64,000 bases of DNA from Pseudomonas frederiksbergensis (GTDB lineage: Bacteria > Pseudomonadota > Gammaproteobacteria > Pseudomonadales > Pseudomonadaceae): assembly GCF_035751725.1 (NCBI RefSeq), contig NZ_CP142104.1:5580001-5644000 (forward strand), given 5' to 3'. The position numbers and the translations under genes were made by a program. Positions within the stretch are counted from its first letter, which is position 1. Every line of letters starts with the position of its first letter. The notes under the pieces are model-generated. The model was given only the letters and a program-made list of their open reading frames with translations, did no database searches and was not told where the DNA came from. Below are positions 8,788 to 19,157 of the stretch, piece by piece.

Positions 8788-9399
8788 ATGCGTCCATTTT
8801 TCAAGACATGGCTGACCCTTTGCCTATTATTGCCACTGGCCGCCCACGCCACCAATCGTGAGCAACGTCTTCCCAACATCAATGGCTACACCCCGAAATC
8901 CCATGTTTCTGCTCCGTCGAGCAAGAACAAGCAAGGCGTCCAGCGCGTGAGCACGGCTCACAGCCGGTTGGTGCCTCCCATGGCGACCAAGACCACCAGC
9001 AACGTGTTGAGCCGCGCCGTGAATGTCCTCGGTACACCTTATCGTTGGGGCGGCAGCAGCCCAAGTAAAGGTTTCGATTGCAGCGGCCTGGTGAAATACG
9101 CCTTCAACGACTCCACGTTCGACCTGCCGCGCACGTCTAATGCAATGGCGGCCGGCCACGGCGAGAAAGTCGAGCGCAAGGACTTGAAGCCCGGCGACCT
9201 GATTTTCTTCAAGCTCAAGAGCCGCCGGGTCAACCATGTGGCCATCTACCTGGGCAACGACCGCTTCATCCACGCCCCTCGCCGTGGCAAATCGGTGACC
9301 ATCGACACGCTGAACAAGCCGTATTGGAACACCCATTACGTGGTTGCCAAGCGGGTGCTGCCGAAAGAACCGGGTGCGATGCGCGTGGTTCAGCGCTGA
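8788..9399 (+). CDS. NlpC/P60 family peptidoglycan endopeptidase
   Basis: Exported cysteine peptidase likely to cleave peptide cross-links in peptidoglycan. The 203-residue protein has a signal peptide (MRPFFKTWLTLCLLLPLAAHA), a linker of about 45 residues and a C-terminal NlpC/P60 domain. The nucleophile is Cys98 in KGFDCSGLVKYAF; the conserved His is in RRVNHVAIYLG. The start at 8788 is set by the signal peptide; an AT-rich TATAAA at 8751 lies 32 bases upstream. Resembles Spr/MepS-type hydrolases; the exact bond cut is unknown. Confidence 0.9.
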   Translation: MRPFFKTWLTLCLLLPLAAHATNREQRLPNINGYTPKSHVSAPSSKNKQGVQRVSTAHSRLVPPMATKTTSNVLSRAVNVLGTPYRWGGSSPSKGFDCSGLVKYAFNDSTFDLPRTSNAMAAGHGEKVERKDLKPGDLIFFKLKSRRVNHVAIYLGNDRFIHAPRRGKSVTIDTLNKPYWNTHYVVAKRVLPKEPGAMRVVQR

Positions 9400-9407
9400 T
9401 CACCGGC

Positions 9408-9443
9408 CCCTGTGGCGAGGGGATTTATCCCCTCGCCACAGGG
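9408..9443. repeat. Perfect 15-bp palindrome, TGTGGCGAGGGG family
   Basis: CCCTGTGGCGAGGGG, loop ATTTAT, CCCCTCGCCACAGGG. Lies between the convergent NlpC/P60 and pilT genes and resembles the elements at 12709, 48731 and 54867. Confidence 0.85.
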
Positions 9444-9459
9444 CTTGCCTTGCGCCCCT

Positions 9460-10494
9460 CTAGAAATTGTCCGGCGTACGCGCCCGCTCCCGCGCGTGCT
9501 CGCGGCTGATCAATCCCTTGTTCAGCAGCTCCTTCAGGCACATGTCCAGCGTCTGCATCCCCAGCGAGCCACCGGTCTGGATCGACGAATACATCTGCGC
9601 GATCTTGTCTTCCCGGATGAGATTGCGGATGGCTGAGGTGCCGAGCATGATTTCGTGCGCCGCGACCCGGCCGCCGCCGATCTTCTTGACCAGCGTCTGG
9701 GAAATCACCGCCTGCAACGACTCCGACAACATCGAGCGAACCATGGATTTCTCGTCACCGGGGAACACGTCCACCACCCGGTCGATGGTCTTGGCTGCCG
9801 ATGTGGTGTGCAACGTACCAAACACCAAGTGCCCGGTTTCAGCGGCGGTCAGCGCCAGGCGAATGGTTTCCAGGTCGCGCATCTCCCCCACCAGGATCAC
9901 ATCCGGATCTTCACGCAGGGCCGAGCGCAGGGCCGTCGAGAACCCCTGGGTGTCACGGTGCACCTCGCGTTGGTTGATCAGGCATTTGCGCGGCTCATGG
10001 ACGAACTCGATCGGGTCCTCGATGGTAAGGATGTGATGGTGCTTGTGGCTGTTGAGGTAGTCGATCATTGCCGCCAGGGTGGTGGACTTGCCTGAACCGG
10101 TCGGCCCGGTCACCAGCACGAGCCCGCGTGGGGCCTCGGTGATCTTGCGAAACACCTCGCCCATCCCCAGGTCTTCCATGGTCAGGACTTTCGAAGGGAT
10201 GGTCCGGAACACCGCTCCCGCGCCACGATTCTGATTGAAGGCATTGACCCGAAACCGTGCCACGCCCGGCACGTCGAAGGAAAAATCGGTTTCCAGGAAT
10301 TTTTCGTAATCCACTCGCTGCCGGTCATTCATGATGTCGTAGATCAATTCATGGACCTGCTTGTGGTCCAACGCCGGCAGGTTGATCCGCCGCACATCGC
10401 CGTCGACACGGATCATCGGCGGCAGCCCGGCAGACAAGTGCAGGTCCGACGCCCCTTGTTTGGCGCTGAACGCCAGCAGTTCAGTGATATCCAT
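9460..10494 (-). CDS. pilT: PilT, type IV pilus retraction ATPase
   Basis: Hexameric cytoplasmic ATPase that powers pilus retraction and twitching. The 344-residue protein matches P. aeruginosa PilT almost throughout: Walker A in VLVTGPTGSGKSTTLAAM, Asp box LTIEDPIEFVHE, Walker B region DPDVILVGEMRDLETIRLAL, His box GHLVFGTLHTTSA and the family C-terminal AIRNLIREDK motif. The start at 10494 (MDITELLAFSAK) is chosen over an ATG four codons upstream. pilU, which usually follows pilT, is not present here. Divergent from yggS with 56 bp between start codons. Confidence 0.97.
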   Translation of the reverse strand: MDITELLAFSAKQGASDLHLSAGLPPMIRVDGDVRRINLPALDHKQVHELIYDIMNDRQRVDYEKFLETDFSFDVPGVARFRVNAFNQNRGAGAVFRTIPSKVLTMEDLGMGEVFRKITEAPRGLVLVTGPTGSGKSTTLAAMIDYLNSHKHHHILTIEDPIEFVHEPRKCLINQREVHRDTQGFSTALRSALREDPDVILVGEMRDLETIRLALTAAETGHLVFGTLHTTSAAKTIDRVVDVFPGDEKSMVRSMLSESLQAVISQTLVKKIGGGRVAAHEIMLGTSAIRNLIREDKIAQMYSSIQTGGSLGMQTLDMCLKELLNKGLISREHARERARTPDNF

Positions 10495-10550
10495 AGCGCT
10501 CCTCAATTCCAGTAGAATGCCGCGAACCTCAGACCCGCTGGCCTTTCTTT

Positions 10551-11243
10551 ATGACCACGATAGCAGACAACATTGCTCAGGTTAGATCGCGCATCCATGC
10601 GGCGGAACAGGCCGCGCAGCGCACCGGACACAGCGTTCAACTGCTGGCCGTGAGCAAGACCAAGCCCGCCCAGGCCCTGCGCGAAGCCTATGCCGCCGGC
10701 CTGCGTGACTTCGGCGAGAACTACCTGCAGGAAGCACTGGGCAAACAGGCCGAACTGACCGACCTGCCCTTGATCTGGCACTTCATCGGCCCCATTCAAT
10801 CGAACAAGACGCGCGCTATCGCTGAACATTTCGACTGGGTGCATTCCGTGGATCGCTTGAAAATTGCACAGCGTTTGTCCGAGCAGCGGCCAGCCGAGCT
10901 GCCACCGTTGAACATCTGCATCCAGGTCAACGTCAGCGGCGAAGCCAGCAAATCCGGCTGCACGCCCGCAGACTTGCCCGCCCTGGCAAACGCCATCAGT
11001 GCCTTGCCGCGCCTCAAGTTGCGCGGGTTGATGGCCATTCCCGAACCGACCGACGACCGCACCGAACAGGATGCCTCATTTGCCGCCGTCCAGCGCCTGC
11101 AAGCCAGCCTGGACCTGCCCCTGGATACGTTATCGATGGGCATGAGCCACGACCTCGAATCCGCCATTGCCCAAGGCGCCACCTGGGTGCGCATCGGTAC
11201 TGCGCTGTTCGGGGCTCGCGACTATGGCCAATCGCCCAGCTGA
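10551..11243 (+). CDS. yggS: YggS/PLPBP-family pyridoxal phosphate homeostasis protein
   Basis: PLP-binding protein of the alanine racemase fold type III without known enzymatic activity; it buffers PLP and affects amino acid balance. The 230-residue length is normal. The PLP lysine lies in LLAVSKTKPAQALREAY (about residues 32-48); other family motifs are FGENYLQEALGKQ, WHFIGPIQSNK and LSMGMSHDLESAI. Conserved pilT-yggS-proC-yggT order supports the call. proC starts 27 bases after the stop. Confidence 0.95.
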   Translation: MTTIADNIAQVRSRIHAAEQAAQRTGHSVQLLAVSKTKPAQALREAYAAGLRDFGENYLQEALGKQAELTDLPLIWHFIGPIQSNKTRAIAEHFDWVHSVDRLKIAQRLSEQRPAELPPLNICIQVNVSGEASKSGCTPADLPALANAISALPRLKLRGLMAIPEPTDDRTEQDASFAAVQRLQASLDLPLDTLSMGMSHDLESAIAQGATWVRIGTALFGARDYGQSPS

Positions 11244-11270
11244 CTCACTCACTTTTTATAAGGACCCGTC

Positions 11271-12089
11271 ATGAGCAACACGCGTATTGCCTTTATCGGC
11301 GCCGGCAACATGGCCGCCAGCCTGATCGGCGGCTTGCGGGCCAAGGGCCTGGAAGCTGCGCAGATTCGCGCCAGCGATCCGGGTGAAGAGACCCGCAACC
11401 GGGTGAGCGCCGAGCACGGCATCGAAACCTTCGCCGACAATGCGAAGGCCATCGATGGCGCGGACGTCGTAGTGCTGGCGGTCAAGCCGCAAGCGATGAA
11501 AAGCGTCTGCGAAGCCCTTCGCCCGAATCTACAGCCGCATCAACTGATCGTGTCGATTGCCGCCGGGATTACCTGCGCGAGCATGAACAACTGGCTCGGT
11601 GCCCAGCCGATCGTACGCTGCATGCCCAACACCCCAGCGCTGCTGCGCCAGGGCGTCAGCGGCCTGTTCGCCACCGAACAAGTGACCACCGCGCAACGCC
11701 AGCAGGCCGAACAATTGCTATCGGCCGTGGGCCTGGCAGTGTGGCTGGACACCGAGCAGCAACTGGACGCCGTCACCGCCGTCTCCGGCTCGGGCCCGGC
11801 GTATTTCTTCCTGCTGATCGAAGCCATGACCGCCGCCGGCGAAAAACTCGGCTTGCCACGGGAAACCGCTGCGCAATTGACCTTGCAGACTGCTCTCGGC
11901 GCCGCGCACATGGCGGTGTCCAGTGATGTCGATGCGGCGGAGCTGCGTCGCCGCGTGACCTCGCCGGCCGGCACCACGGAAGCGGCCATCAAATCATTCC
12001 AGGCTGGCGGCTTCGAAGCCCTCGTGGAAAAAGCACTCGGCGCCGCCGCGCACCGCTCGGCCGAAATGGCCGAACAACTGGGCCAATAA
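11271..12089 (+). CDS. proC: Pyrroline-5-carboxylate reductase
   Basis: NAD(P)H-dependent reduction of 1-pyrroline-5-carboxylate to proline, the last step of proline synthesis. The 272-residue protein starts with the Rossmann motif IAFIGAGNMAASLIGGL and has VVLAVKPQAM, MPNTPALLRQG and the C-terminal substrate motif LRRRVTSPAGTTEAAIK. An AAGGA ribosome binding site precedes the ATG at 11271. Part of yggS-proC-yggT, likely cotranscribed. Confidence 0.97.
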   Translation: MSNTRIAFIGAGNMAASLIGGLRAKGLEAAQIRASDPGEETRNRVSAEHGIETFADNAKAIDGADVVVLAVKPQAMKSVCEALRPNLQPHQLIVSIAAGITCASMNNWLGAQPIVRCMPNTPALLRQGVSGLFATEQVTTAQRQQAEQLLSAVGLAVWLDTEQQLDAVTAVSGSGPAYFFLLIEAMTAAGEKLGLPRETAAQLTLQTALGAAHMAVSSDVDAAELRRRVTSPAGTTEAAIKSFQAGGFEALVEKALGAAAHRSAEMAEQLGQ

Positions 12090-12099
12090 GGAGCCATTC

Positions 12100-12690
12100 A
12101 TGATTGGATTGAACACTGCAGCGGTCTATGTCCTGCAAACCCTCGGCAGCCTGTACCTGCTGATCGTGCTTATGCGCTTCGTGCTGCAACTGGTGCGCGC
12201 CAACTTCTACAACCCGCTGTGCCAATTCGTCGTCAAGGCTACCCAGCCACTGCTCAAGCCGTTGCGCCGGATCATTCCGAGCCTGTTCGGCCTGGACATG
12301 TCTTCACTGGTGTTGGCGATCCTGGTGCAGCTGGCGCTGATGGCCCTGACCCTGCTGCTGACCTACGGCACCACCGGCAATCCGCTGCAATTGCTGATCT
12401 GGTCGCTCATTGGTGTGACTGCGCTGTTCCTGAACATATTCTTCTTCGCGATGATCATCAGCGTGATCCTGTCCTGGGTCGCGCCGGGCAGCCACAACCC
12501 AGGCGCCGAGCTGGTGAACCAGATCTGCGAGCCGGCCCTCGCGCCGTTCCGCCGCATCGTGCCGAACCTGGGTGGCCTGGACATCTCGCCAATCCTGGCG
12601 TTCATGGTGATCAAGCTGATCGACATGCTGGTGATCAACAACCTGGCGGCGATCACCATGATGCCGGAGATCCTGCGGGTGCTGATCTAA
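12100..12690 (+). CDS. yggT: YggT family integral membrane protein
   Basis: Membrane protein of the YggT family, role not established (osmotic or division functions have been suggested in relatives). The 196-residue protein has two similar halves, each with FY/HNPxxxxVxxxxxPLLxPxRRIIP-like motifs: [20 protein letters not shown] and [19 protein letters not shown], each next to hydrophobic helices, about four to five in all. Follows proC by 10 bases with an AAGGAG site overlapping the proC stop. Confidence 0.92.
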   Translation: MIGLNTAAVYVLQTLGSLYLLIVLMRFVLQLVRANFYNPLCQFVVKATQPLLKPLRRIIPSLFGLDMSSLVLAILVQLALMALTLLLTYGTTGNPLQLLIWSLIGVTALFLNIFFFAMIISVILSWVAPGSHNPGAELVNQICEPALAPFRRIVPNLGGLDISPILAFMVIKLIDMLVINNLAAITMMPEILRVLI

Positions 12691-12708
12691 AGCACGCTGC
12701 AACTTTTC

Positions 12709-12740
12709 CTGTGGCGAGGGGGCAAGCTTCCTCGCCACAG
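12709..12740. repeat. Palindrome of the TGTGGCGAGG family
   Basis: CTGTGGCGAGG and CCTCGCCACAG arms around a 10-base centre, 18 bases after the yggT stop; could terminate the yggS-proC-yggT transcript. Confidence 0.75.
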
Positions 12741-12853
12741 ATAGATCCAGTCACCACAGGGTTTGTATCAGCGGACAATCAGCGCCGCCGTTTGCTTGCC
12801 GCCTGCCACAGCGGTCTTTAGACTTACGCCTCATTTCAACGAGAGCAGGGTCG

Positions 12854-13993
12854 ATGCCAGCTGCCTTTCCCCCCGATTCCGTTGGTCTGGTGACGCCGCA
12901 AATGGCGCATTTCAGCGAGCCCCTGGCCCTGGCCTGCGGCCGTTCGTTGCCAGCCTATGACCTGATCTACGAAACCTACGGCACCCTCAATGCCACGGCG
13001 AGCAACGCCGTGCTGATTTGCCACGCCTTGTCGGGGCATCACCACGCCGCCGGCTACCACAGCGCCGACGACCGCAAGCCCGGCTGGTGGGACAGTTGTA
13101 TCGGTCCGGGCAAGCCCATCGACACCAACCGTTTCTTCGTGGTCAGCCTGAACAACCTCGGCGGTTGCAACGGCTCCACCGGCCCGAGCAGTATCAACCC
13201 GGAGACCGGCAAGCCCTTCGGCGCCGATTTCCCGGTGTTGACCGTGGAAGACTGGGTCCACAGCCAGGCGCGCCTGGCCGACCGCCTCGGCATTGGCCAA
13301 TGGGCGGCGGTGATCGGCGGCAGCCTCGGCGGCATGCAGGCCCTGCAATGGACGATCACCTACCCGGACCGCGTGCGCCATTGCCTGGCAATCGCCTCGG
13401 CGCCCAAGTTGTCGGCGCAGAACATCGCCTTCAACGAAGTGGCGCGCCAGGCGATCCTCACCGACCCCGAATTCCACGGCGGTTCGTTCCAGGAACACGG
13501 CGTGATCCCCAAGCGCGGGCTGATGCTGGCGCGGATGGTCGGGCATATCACTTATCTGTCCGACGATTCCATGGGTGAGAAATTCGGCCGTGGCCTCAAG
13601 AGCGAGAAGCTCAACTACGACTTCCACAGCGTCGAATTCCAGGTCGAAAGCTACCTGCGTTACCAGGGCGAGGAGTTCTCGGGACGTTTCGACGCCAACA
13701 CCTACCTGCTGATGACCAAGGCGCTGGACTACTTCGACCCGGCGGCGAACTTCGACGATGACCTGGCGAAGACCTTCGCCAATGCCACCGCCAAGTTCTG
13801 CGTGATGTCGTTCACCACCGACTGGCGCTTCTCCCCGGCCCGTTCGCGGGAGCTGGTGGACGCGCTGATGGCCGCGCGCAAGGACGTCTGCTATCTGGAA
13901 ATCGACGCCCCCCAGGGCCACGACGCCTTTTTGATCCCGATCCCGCGCTACCTGCAGGCGTTCGGCAACTACATGAACCGTATTACGCTGTGA
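12854..13993 (+). CDS. metX: Homoserine O-acyltransferase MetX
   Basis: Acylates homoserine (in Pseudomonas with succinyl-CoA) at the first committed step of methionine synthesis. The 379-residue protein has the alpha/beta-hydrolase fold: [26 protein letters not shown] and the nucleophile elbow [12 protein letters not shown] (Ser about residue 158), with the catalytic His in [11 protein letters not shown] near the end. ATG at 12854 follows GAGAGCAGGG. metW follows after 7 bases, a pairing conserved in pseudomonads where MetW is needed for activity. Confidence 0.96.
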   Translation: MPAAFPPDSVGLVTPQMAHFSEPLALACGRSLPAYDLIYETYGTLNATASNAVLICHALSGHHHAAGYHSADDRKPGWWDSCIGPGKPIDTNRFFVVSLNNLGGCNGSTGPSSINPETGKPFGADFPVLTVEDWVHSQARLADRLGIGQWAAVIGGSLGGMQALQWTITYPDRVRHCLAIASAPKLSAQNIAFNEVARQAILTDPEFHGGSFQEHGVIPKRGLMLARMVGHITYLSDDSMGEKFGRGLKSEKLNYDFHSVEFQVESYLRYQGEEFSGRFDANTYLLMTKALDYFDPAANFDDDLAKTFANATAKFCVMSFTTDWRFSPARSRELVDALMAARKDVCYLEIDAPQGHDAFLIPIPRYLQAFGNYMNRITL

Positions 13994-14000
13994 GGACGCC

Positions 14001-14621
14001 ATGAGAGCCGATCTGGACATCATCCAGGAATGGATCCCCGCCGGCAGCCGCGTGCTCGACCTGGGCTGCGGCAACGGCGAACTGCTGACCTGGCTGCGCG
14101 ACAACAAGCAAGTCACCGGCTACGGCTTGGAAAACGACCCGGACAACATCGCCGAATGCGTGGCCAAGGGCATCAACGTCATCGAGCAGGACCTGGACAA
14201 GGGGCTGGGCAATTTTGCCAGCAACAGCTTCGACATCGTGGTCATGACCCAGGCCCTGCAAGCCGTGCATTACCCGGACAAGATCCTCGGCGAAATGCTG
14301 CGCGTCGGTCGCCAGTGCATCATCACCTTCCCCAACTTCGGCCACTGGCGCTGCCGCTGGTACCTGGCGAGCAAGGGGCGGATGCCGGTGTCGGAGTTCT
14401 TGCCCTACACCTGGTACAACACACCGAACATTCATTTCTGTACGTTCGAGGATTTCGAAGAACTGTGCCGCGAGCGCAAAGCCAAGGTCATCGACCGTCT
14501 GGCGGTGGACCAGCAGCACCGCCACGGGTGGGCCAGCAAGCTATGGCCTAATCTGTTAGGTGAAATAGGCATCTATCGGGTCAGCAGCCCGGGCCTCGCC
14601 GACCACCGGGTCGCCGTATGA
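14001..14621 (+). CDS. metW: MetW, methionine biosynthesis protein
   Basis: SAM-methyltransferase-fold protein that works with MetX in methionine synthesis; recent work on relatives shows a MetX-MetW complex. The 206-residue protein has motif I VLDLGCGNGELLTWL (residues about 18-32), VVMTQALQAVHYPDKIL and FPNFGHWRCRWYL. Preceded by TGAGGA overlapping the metX stop. Likely translated from the same message as metX. Confidence 0.95.
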   Translation: MRADLDIIQEWIPAGSRVLDLGCGNGELLTWLRDNKQVTGYGLENDPDNIAECVAKGINVIEQDLDKGLGNFASNSFDIVVMTQALQAVHYPDKILGEMLRVGRQCIITFPNFGHWRCRWYLASKGRMPVSEFLPYTWYNTPNIHFCTFEDFEELCRERKAKVIDRLAVDQQHRHGWASKLWPNLLGEIGIYRVSSPGLADHRVAV

Positions 14622-14646
14622 GCACCAGCCTTTTCAGGAGCACGAC

Positions 14647-15081
14647 ATGAAACGTCTAGCGTTGCTGTTAATCACCACCTGCCTGAGCGTCGGCGCCATG
14701 GCCGCCGATGTCATCAAGGCCGAGCGCAAGGAAGTGTTCGGTGACGTCACCGTGCACTACAACACGTTCAACTCCACCTTCCTGACGCCCGACATCGCCA
14801 AGGCCGCCGAGTTGATCCGCAGCAAGAACCAGGGCGTGATCAATGTCTCGGTCATCAAGGGCGGCAAGCCACTGATCGCCCAAGTCAGCGGGACGGTGAA
14901 GGACTTGACCAGCAAGACGGTCCCGCTCACCTTCCGCCAGATCACCGAAGCCGGCGCGATCTACTACATCGCCCAATACCCGGTGGACCAGCAGGAAACC
15001 CGCACTTTTGAAATCAAGGTGCAGACGGGCGACAAGATCAACACGATCAACTTCAACCAGGAACTGTTCCCGGGCCAATGA
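14647..15081 (+). CDS. DUF4426 periplasmic protein
   Basis: Small exported protein of 144 residues and unknown function. A signal peptide ([20 protein letters not shown]) precedes a compact domain with [20 protein letters not shown] and the C-terminal [15 protein letters not shown], as in the DUF4426 family. Always found near metX-metW-rdgB in Pseudomonas. Its stop overlaps the rdgB start (ATGA), which suggests coupled translation, although the biological link is unknown. Confidence 0.88.
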   Translation: MKRLALLLITTCLSVGAMAADVIKAERKEVFGDVTVHYNTFNSTFLTPDIAKAAELIRSKNQGVINVSVIKGGKPLIAQVSGTVKDLTSKTVPLTFRQITEAGAIYYIAQYPVDQQETRTFEIKVQTGDKINTINFNQELFPGQ

Positions 15082-15674
15082 TGAACCTTACCCAACTCGT
15101 ACTGGCCAGCCACAACGCAGGCAAGCTCAAGGAACTGCAGGCGATGCTCGGCGGATCGGTGCAACTGCGCTCGATCGGCGAATTCAGCCAGGTCGAGCCG
15201 GAAGAAACCGGCTTGTCGTTCGTCGAGAACGCCATCCTCAAGGCCCGCAATGCAGCACGCATCTCCGGCCTGCCGGCGCTGGCCGACGATTCCGGCCTGG
15301 CGGTGGATTTCCTCGGCGGCGCGCCAGGCATCTATTCGGCCCGTTACGCCGACGGCAAAGGTGACGCGGCGAACAACGCCAAGCTGCTCGAAGCCCTCAA
15401 GGAGGTGCCTGAAGCCGAGCGCGGCGCACAGTTCGTTTGCGTGCTGGCCCTGGTGCGCCATGCCGACGATCCGCTGCCGATCCTCTGCGAAGGCTTGTGG
15501 CACGGGCGCATTCTCACTGAAGCCAGCGGCGAGCACGGTTTCGGGTACGACCCATTGTTCTGGGTACCGGAGCGCAATTGCTCCAGCGCCGAGCTGGGAC
15601 CGGTGGAAAAGAACCAACTGAGCCACCGCGCCCGCGCCATGGCCCTGCTGCGTCAACGCCTGGGCCTGCAATGA
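15078..15674 (+). CDS. rdgB: dITP/XTP pyrophosphatase RdgB (HAM1 family)
   Basis: Hydrolyses non-canonical purine nucleoside triphosphates (dITP, XTP), keeping them out of DNA. The 198-residue length is standard. Motifs: [14 protein letters not shown] at the start, [53 protein letters not shown] and [12 protein letters not shown]. Overlaps the upstream gene by 4 bases and hemW by 4 bases. Confidence 0.96.
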   Translation: MMNLTQLVLASHNAGKLKELQAMLGGSVQLRSIGEFSQVEPEETGLSFVENAILKARNAARISGLPALADDSGLAVDFLGGAPGIYSARYADGKGDAANNAKLLEALKEVPEAERGAQFVCVLALVRHADDPLPILCEGLWHGRILTEASGEHGFGYDPLFWVPERNCSSAELGPVEKNQLSHRARAMALLRQRLGLQ

Positions 15675-16870
15675 CCACCGACTCTCCCGCACCGCTGATC
15701 CACGGCGGTGCACAAACACCTCGGGCGCCGCTGCCGGTGCTGCCGCCCCTGGCGTTGTACATCCACATCCCGTGGTGCGTGCGCAAGTGCCCGTATTGCG
15801 ACTTCAACTCCCACACCGCCAGCCCGCAGTTGCCGGAAGAGGAATACGTCGACGCCCTGTTGGCCGACCTCGACCAGGACTTGCATGCGGTCTACGGTCG
15901 CCCGCTGAGCTCGATTTTTTTCGGAGGAGGCACCCCGAGCCTGTTCAGCGCCCAAGCCCTGGGCCGATTGCTCAAGGGGGTCGAGGCGCGGATACCGTTC
16001 GCCCAGGACATCGAGATCACCCTGGAAGCCAACCCCGGCACGTTCGAGCAAGAAAAATTCCTCGCCTACCGGGCGCTGGGCATCAATCGCCTGTCCATCG
16101 GCATCCAGAGCTTCCAGCAGGCCAAGCTAGAAGCGCTGGGCCGGATCCATAACGGTGACGAGGCGGTGCGCGCCGCCGGCATGGCTCGCCAGGCCGGGTT
16201 CGATAACTTCAATCTCGACTTGATGCATGGCCTGCCCGACCAGTCCCTCGAAGACGCGCTGAGCGATCTGCGCCAGGCTATCGCCCTCAAGCCCACCCAT
16301 TTGTCCTGGTATCAGCTGACGCTGGAGCCGAACACGGTGTTCTGGAACCAGCCGCCGACCTTGCCGGAAGACGACACGCTGTGGGACATCCAGGAAGCCG
16401 GGCAAGCCCTGCTCGCCAAACACGGCTACGCCCAATACGAAGTCTCGGCCTATGCCCAGCCCGGGCGAGCGGCGCGGCACAACCTCAATTACTGGAGCTT
16501 CGGCGACTTCATCGGCATCGGCGCCGGCGCCCACGGCAAGCTCAGCCATCCGGACGGGCGCATCGTGCGCACCTGGAAGACCCGCTTGCCCAAGGATTAC
16601 CTCAACCCGGCCAAGCGTTTCCTGGCCGGCGAAAAAAACCTCGCCAACGAAGAGCTGCCATTCGAGTTCCTGATGAACGCCCTGCGCCTGACCGCAGGCG
16701 TGGAAGCGCGGCTGTACCCGGAGCGCACCGGGCTGCCACTTCAAAGCCTGGCCGAAGGCCGGCGCGAGGCCGAACAAAGTGGGTTGTTGCAGGTCGAACC
16801 GTCACGTCTGGCGGCGACCGAGCGCGGACAGCTGTTTCTCAACGACTTGCTGCAGAAATTTCTGAGCTGA
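15671..16870 (+). CDS. hemW: HemW-like radical SAM heme chaperone
   Basis: Radical SAM protein related to HemN; HemW relatives bind haem and deliver it to target proteins rather than oxidising coproporphyrinogen. The 399-residue protein has the 4Fe-4S motif CVRKCPYC (residues about 34-41) after LYIHIPW, then [10 protein letters not shown] and SIGIQSF. The start at 15671 (MTTDSPAP) overlaps the rdgB stop by 4 bases; longer in-frame extensions lie inside rdgB. The rdgB-hemW order is widespread. Confidence 0.94.
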   Translation: MTTDSPAPLIHGGAQTPRAPLPVLPPLALYIHIPWCVRKCPYCDFNSHTASPQLPEEEYVDALLADLDQDLHAVYGRPLSSIFFGGGTPSLFSAQALGRLLKGVEARIPFAQDIEITLEANPGTFEQEKFLAYRALGINRLSIGIQSFQQAKLEALGRIHNGDEAVRAAGMARQAGFDNFNLDLMHGLPDQSLEDALSDLRQAIALKPTHLSWYQLTLEPNTVFWNQPPTLPEDDTLWDIQEAGQALLAKHGYAQYEVSAYAQPGRAARHNLNYWSFGDFIGIGAGAHGKLSHPDGRIVRTWKTRLPKDYLNPAKRFLAGEKNLANEELPFEFLMNALRLTAGVEARLYPERTGLPLQSLAEGRREAEQSGLLQVEPSRLAATERGQLFLNDLLQKFLS

Positions 16871-16888
16871 TCAATACAAGGAAATCGA

Positions 16889-17212
16889 ATGGATCTGGTA
16901 CTCGACCTGCTCGCCACCGTGTCCCGCTGGAGCCGCAGCAACCTGTCGGAAATCTCCCTGGCATTGGTAGGTTGCTTGCTGGTGCTGTTTGGTGCCGATA
17001 TCAAGGGCTGGGTCGAACAACGCCTGGGCAGCATCGCCGGCGCGTTGCGCGTCCCGCTGATTGCCCTGCTGTGCATGATCGGCAGCGGCGCCGCGTTGAT
17101 CTACGCCACGCCGTGGATCGTCCGGGGCTTGAGCCAGTTCAACAACTACAGCCTGGCGCCGGTATTGCTGGTGGTATTGGTGTTGATTGGTGTGGTGGCG
17201 GATCGGCGCTGA
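16889..17212 (+). CDS. DUF3392 small membrane protein
   Basis: A 107-residue protein with three likely membrane helices (about residues 22-38, 53-75 and 86-104), matching the DUF3392 family found next to hemW/trmB in pseudomonads. Function unknown. It ends VVADRR and is followed by a palindrome with a T-run. Likely the last gene of the metX-to-hemW run. Confidence 0.8.
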   Translation: MDLVLDLLATVSRWSRSNLSEISLALVGCLLVLFGADIKGWVEQRLGSIAGALRVPLIALLCMIGSGAALIYATPWIVRGLSQFNNYSLAPVLLVVLVLIGVVADRR

Positions 17213-17235
17213 ACCCCGCCTACACCTCAAAACAA

Positions 17236-17270
17236 TGTGGGAGCGACGGTTCGGCGCTCCCACAGTTTTT
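17236..17270. terminator. REP-type palindrome acting as probable terminator
   Basis: TGTGGGAGCG / CGCTCCCACA, 10-bp perfect stem, followed on the plus strand by GTTTTT. Sits between the convergent DUF3392 and trmB genes. Confidence 0.7.
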
Positions 17271-17282
17271 ATCGCGCGGTGT

Positions 17283-18011
17283 TTAGGACAGCTTCTCGAA
17301 CTTCAAATCCCAAACCCCGTGCCCAAGCCGTTCGCCACGGCGTTCGAACTTGGTGATCGGCCGTTCGGCCGGGCGCGGCACGCACTTGCCGTCTTCGGCC
17401 AGGTTGCGATAACCCGGGGCGACGTTCATGACTTCCAGCATGTATTCGGCATAGGGTTCCCAGTCGGTGGCCATGTGCAGCACACCGCCGACCTTCAACT
17501 TGCTACGCACCAGCTCGGCGAACGACGCCTGGACGATCCGGCGCTTGTGATGGCGGCTTTTGTGCCACGGATCCGGAAAGAACAGCATCAGCCGGTCGAG
17601 ACTATTGTCAGCCACGCAGCGGTTGAGCACTTCGATGGCATCGCAATCGTAGACCCGCAGGTTGGTCAGCCCTTGAGTCAGGACGCCATTGAGCAGCGCA
17701 CCCACGCCCGGACGATGAACCTCCACGCCAATGAAATCCTGCTCCGGCGCGGCAGCCGCCATCTCCAACAGCGAGTGGCCCATGCCGAAACCGATTTCCA
17801 GCGAGCGCGGCGCTGAGCGGCCGAAAACCTGGTCGAAGTCGACCGGTGCGTCCGCCAGAGGCAGGACGTACAGCGGAGCGCCCTGCTCCAGGCCGCGTTG
17901 CTGGCCTTCCGTCATGCGCCCGGCGCGCATCACGAAACTCTTGATGCGGCGGTGCTGGCGCTCTTCGCCGTCTTCCGGAAGGACCGGCGTGTCGTTCGAT
18001 TCAGTCATCAA
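17283..18011 (-). CDS. trmB: tRNA (guanine-N7)-methyltransferase
   Basis: Forms m7G46 in the variable loop of tRNA using SAM. The 242-residue protein has [15 protein letters not shown] (SAM motif I), [34 protein letters not shown] (the TrmB FPDPW signature) and a C-terminal [17 protein letters not shown]. Two tandem ATG codons at 18011 and 18008 are possible starts. The gene follows thiG after a 6-base gap and is probably cotranscribed with it. Confidence 0.96.
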   Translation of the reverse strand: MMTESNDTPVLPEDGEERQHRRIKSFVMRAGRMTEGQQRGLEQGAPLYVLPLADAPVDFDQVFGRSAPRSLEIGFGMGHSLLEMAAAAPEQDFIGVEVHRPGVGALLNGVLTQGLTNLRVYDCDAIEVLNRCVADNSLDRLMLFFPDPWHKSRHHKRRIVQASFAELVRSKLKVGGVLHMATDWEPYAEYMLEVMNVAPGYRNLAEDGKCVPRPAERPITKFERRGERLGHGVWDLKFEKLS

Positions 18012-18017
18012 TGGCTC

Positions 18018-18812
18018 TTACTTGATCAGACCATCCAGCGGCGAGGACGCGCTGGCGTATAGTTTTTTCGGCATACGACCGGCCAGGTACGCCAGGCGAC
18101 CGGCGACAATGGCGTGCTTCATGGCTTCGGCCATCAGGATCGGCTGCTGGGCGTGGGCGATGGCCGAGTTCATCAGCACCGCTTCGCAACCCAGCTCCAT
18201 GGCGATGGTGGCGTCGGAGGCAGTACCGACACCGGCATCCACCAATACCGGGATCTTGGCTTCTTCCAGGATGATCTGCAGGTTGTACGGGTTGCAGATC
18301 CCCAGGCCGGTGCCGATCAGGCCGGCCAGCGGCATCACCGCGATGCAGCCGATTTCCGCCAGTTGACGGGCGATGATCGGGTCATCGCTGGTGTAGACCA
18401 TCACGTCGAAACCTTCCTTGACCAGGGTCTCGGCAGCCTTGAGGGTCTCGATCACGTTGGGGAACAGGGTTTTCTGGTCCGCCAGCACTTCCAGCTTCAC
18501 CAGGTTGTGGCCATCGAGCAGCTCACGGGCCAGGCGACAGGTGCGCACGGCCTCGATGGCGTCGAAGCAACCGGCAGTGTTCGGCAGGATGGTGTAGCGA
18601 TCCGGCGGCAGGATATCCAGCAGGTTAGGTTCGCCCGGGTTCTGGCCGATGTTGGTGCGGCGCACGGCCACGGTCACGATCTCGGCGCCCGAGGCTTCGA
18701 TGGCCAGGCGGGTTTCTTCCATGTCGCGGTATTTGCCGGTGCCTACCAGCAAGCGCGACTGGTAGGTACGACCGGCCAGGACGAAGGGCTTGTCGCTACG
18801 AACGATGCTCAT
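18018..18812 (-). CDS. thiG: Thiazole synthase
   Basis: Builds the thiazole phosphate ring of thiamine from deoxyxylulose phosphate, dehydroglycine and ThiS thiocarboxylate. TIM-barrel protein of 264 residues: [16 protein letters not shown] at the N-terminus, [36 protein letters not shown] and [25 protein letters not shown] precedes the ATG at 18812. thiS lies 54 bases upstream on the same strand, the normal thiS-thiG pairing. Confidence 0.97.
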   Translation of the reverse strand: MSIVRSDKPFVLAGRTYQSRLLVGTGKYRDMEETRLAIEASGAEIVTVAVRRTNIGQNPGEPNLLDILPPDRYTILPNTAGCFDAIEAVRTCRLARELLDGHNLVKLEVLADQKTLFPNVIETLKAAETLVKEGFDVMVYTSDDPIIARQLAEIGCIAVMPLAGLIGTGLGICNPYNLQIILEEAKIPVLVDAGVGTASDATIAMELGCEAVLMNSAIAHAQQPILMAEAMKHAIVAGRLAYLAGRMPKKLYASASSPLDGLIK

Positions 18813-18866
18813 GGGAAATCCTCTGTAGGGGTGAGGTTCTTGCGAAAGGCTGCGAAACCGAGGCGC

Positions 18867-19067
18867 CTAGCCGCCGCCGATGGCATGGACCACTTCGACG
18901 CTGTCGCCATCGTTCAACGTGGTGTCGGCATGCTGGCTGCGCGGGACGATATCCAGGTTGAGTTCCACTGCGACACGGCGTCCGGCGAGTTCCAGACGGG
19001 TGAGCAGGGCCGCAACGGTTTCGCCGTCGGGCAGTTCAAGGGGTTCGCCGTTCAATTGAATGCGCAT
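18867..19067 (-). CDS. thiS: ThiS, sulfur carrier protein for thiamine synthesis
   Basis: Ubiquitin-fold sulfur carrier, 66 residues. The start at 19067 gives [20 protein letters not shown] and the protein ends with the diagnostic Gly-Gly tail (AIGGG) that is adenylated and thiocarboxylated. An in-frame ATG at 19085 would add six residues; the family start MRI is preferred. Upstream of thiG in the same direction. Confidence 0.94.
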   Translation of the reverse strand: MRIQLNGEPLELPDGETVAALLTRLELAGRRVAVELNLDIVPRSQHADTTLNDGDSVEVVHAIGGG

Positions 19068-19157
19068 GCCGGATGCCGCCATCATTTTTAGGGGCTGGCA
19101 TTCTAGCCCGATCAGTCTGGACGACCCAAGCCATTCGTCATGAAATGGACTTGCTGG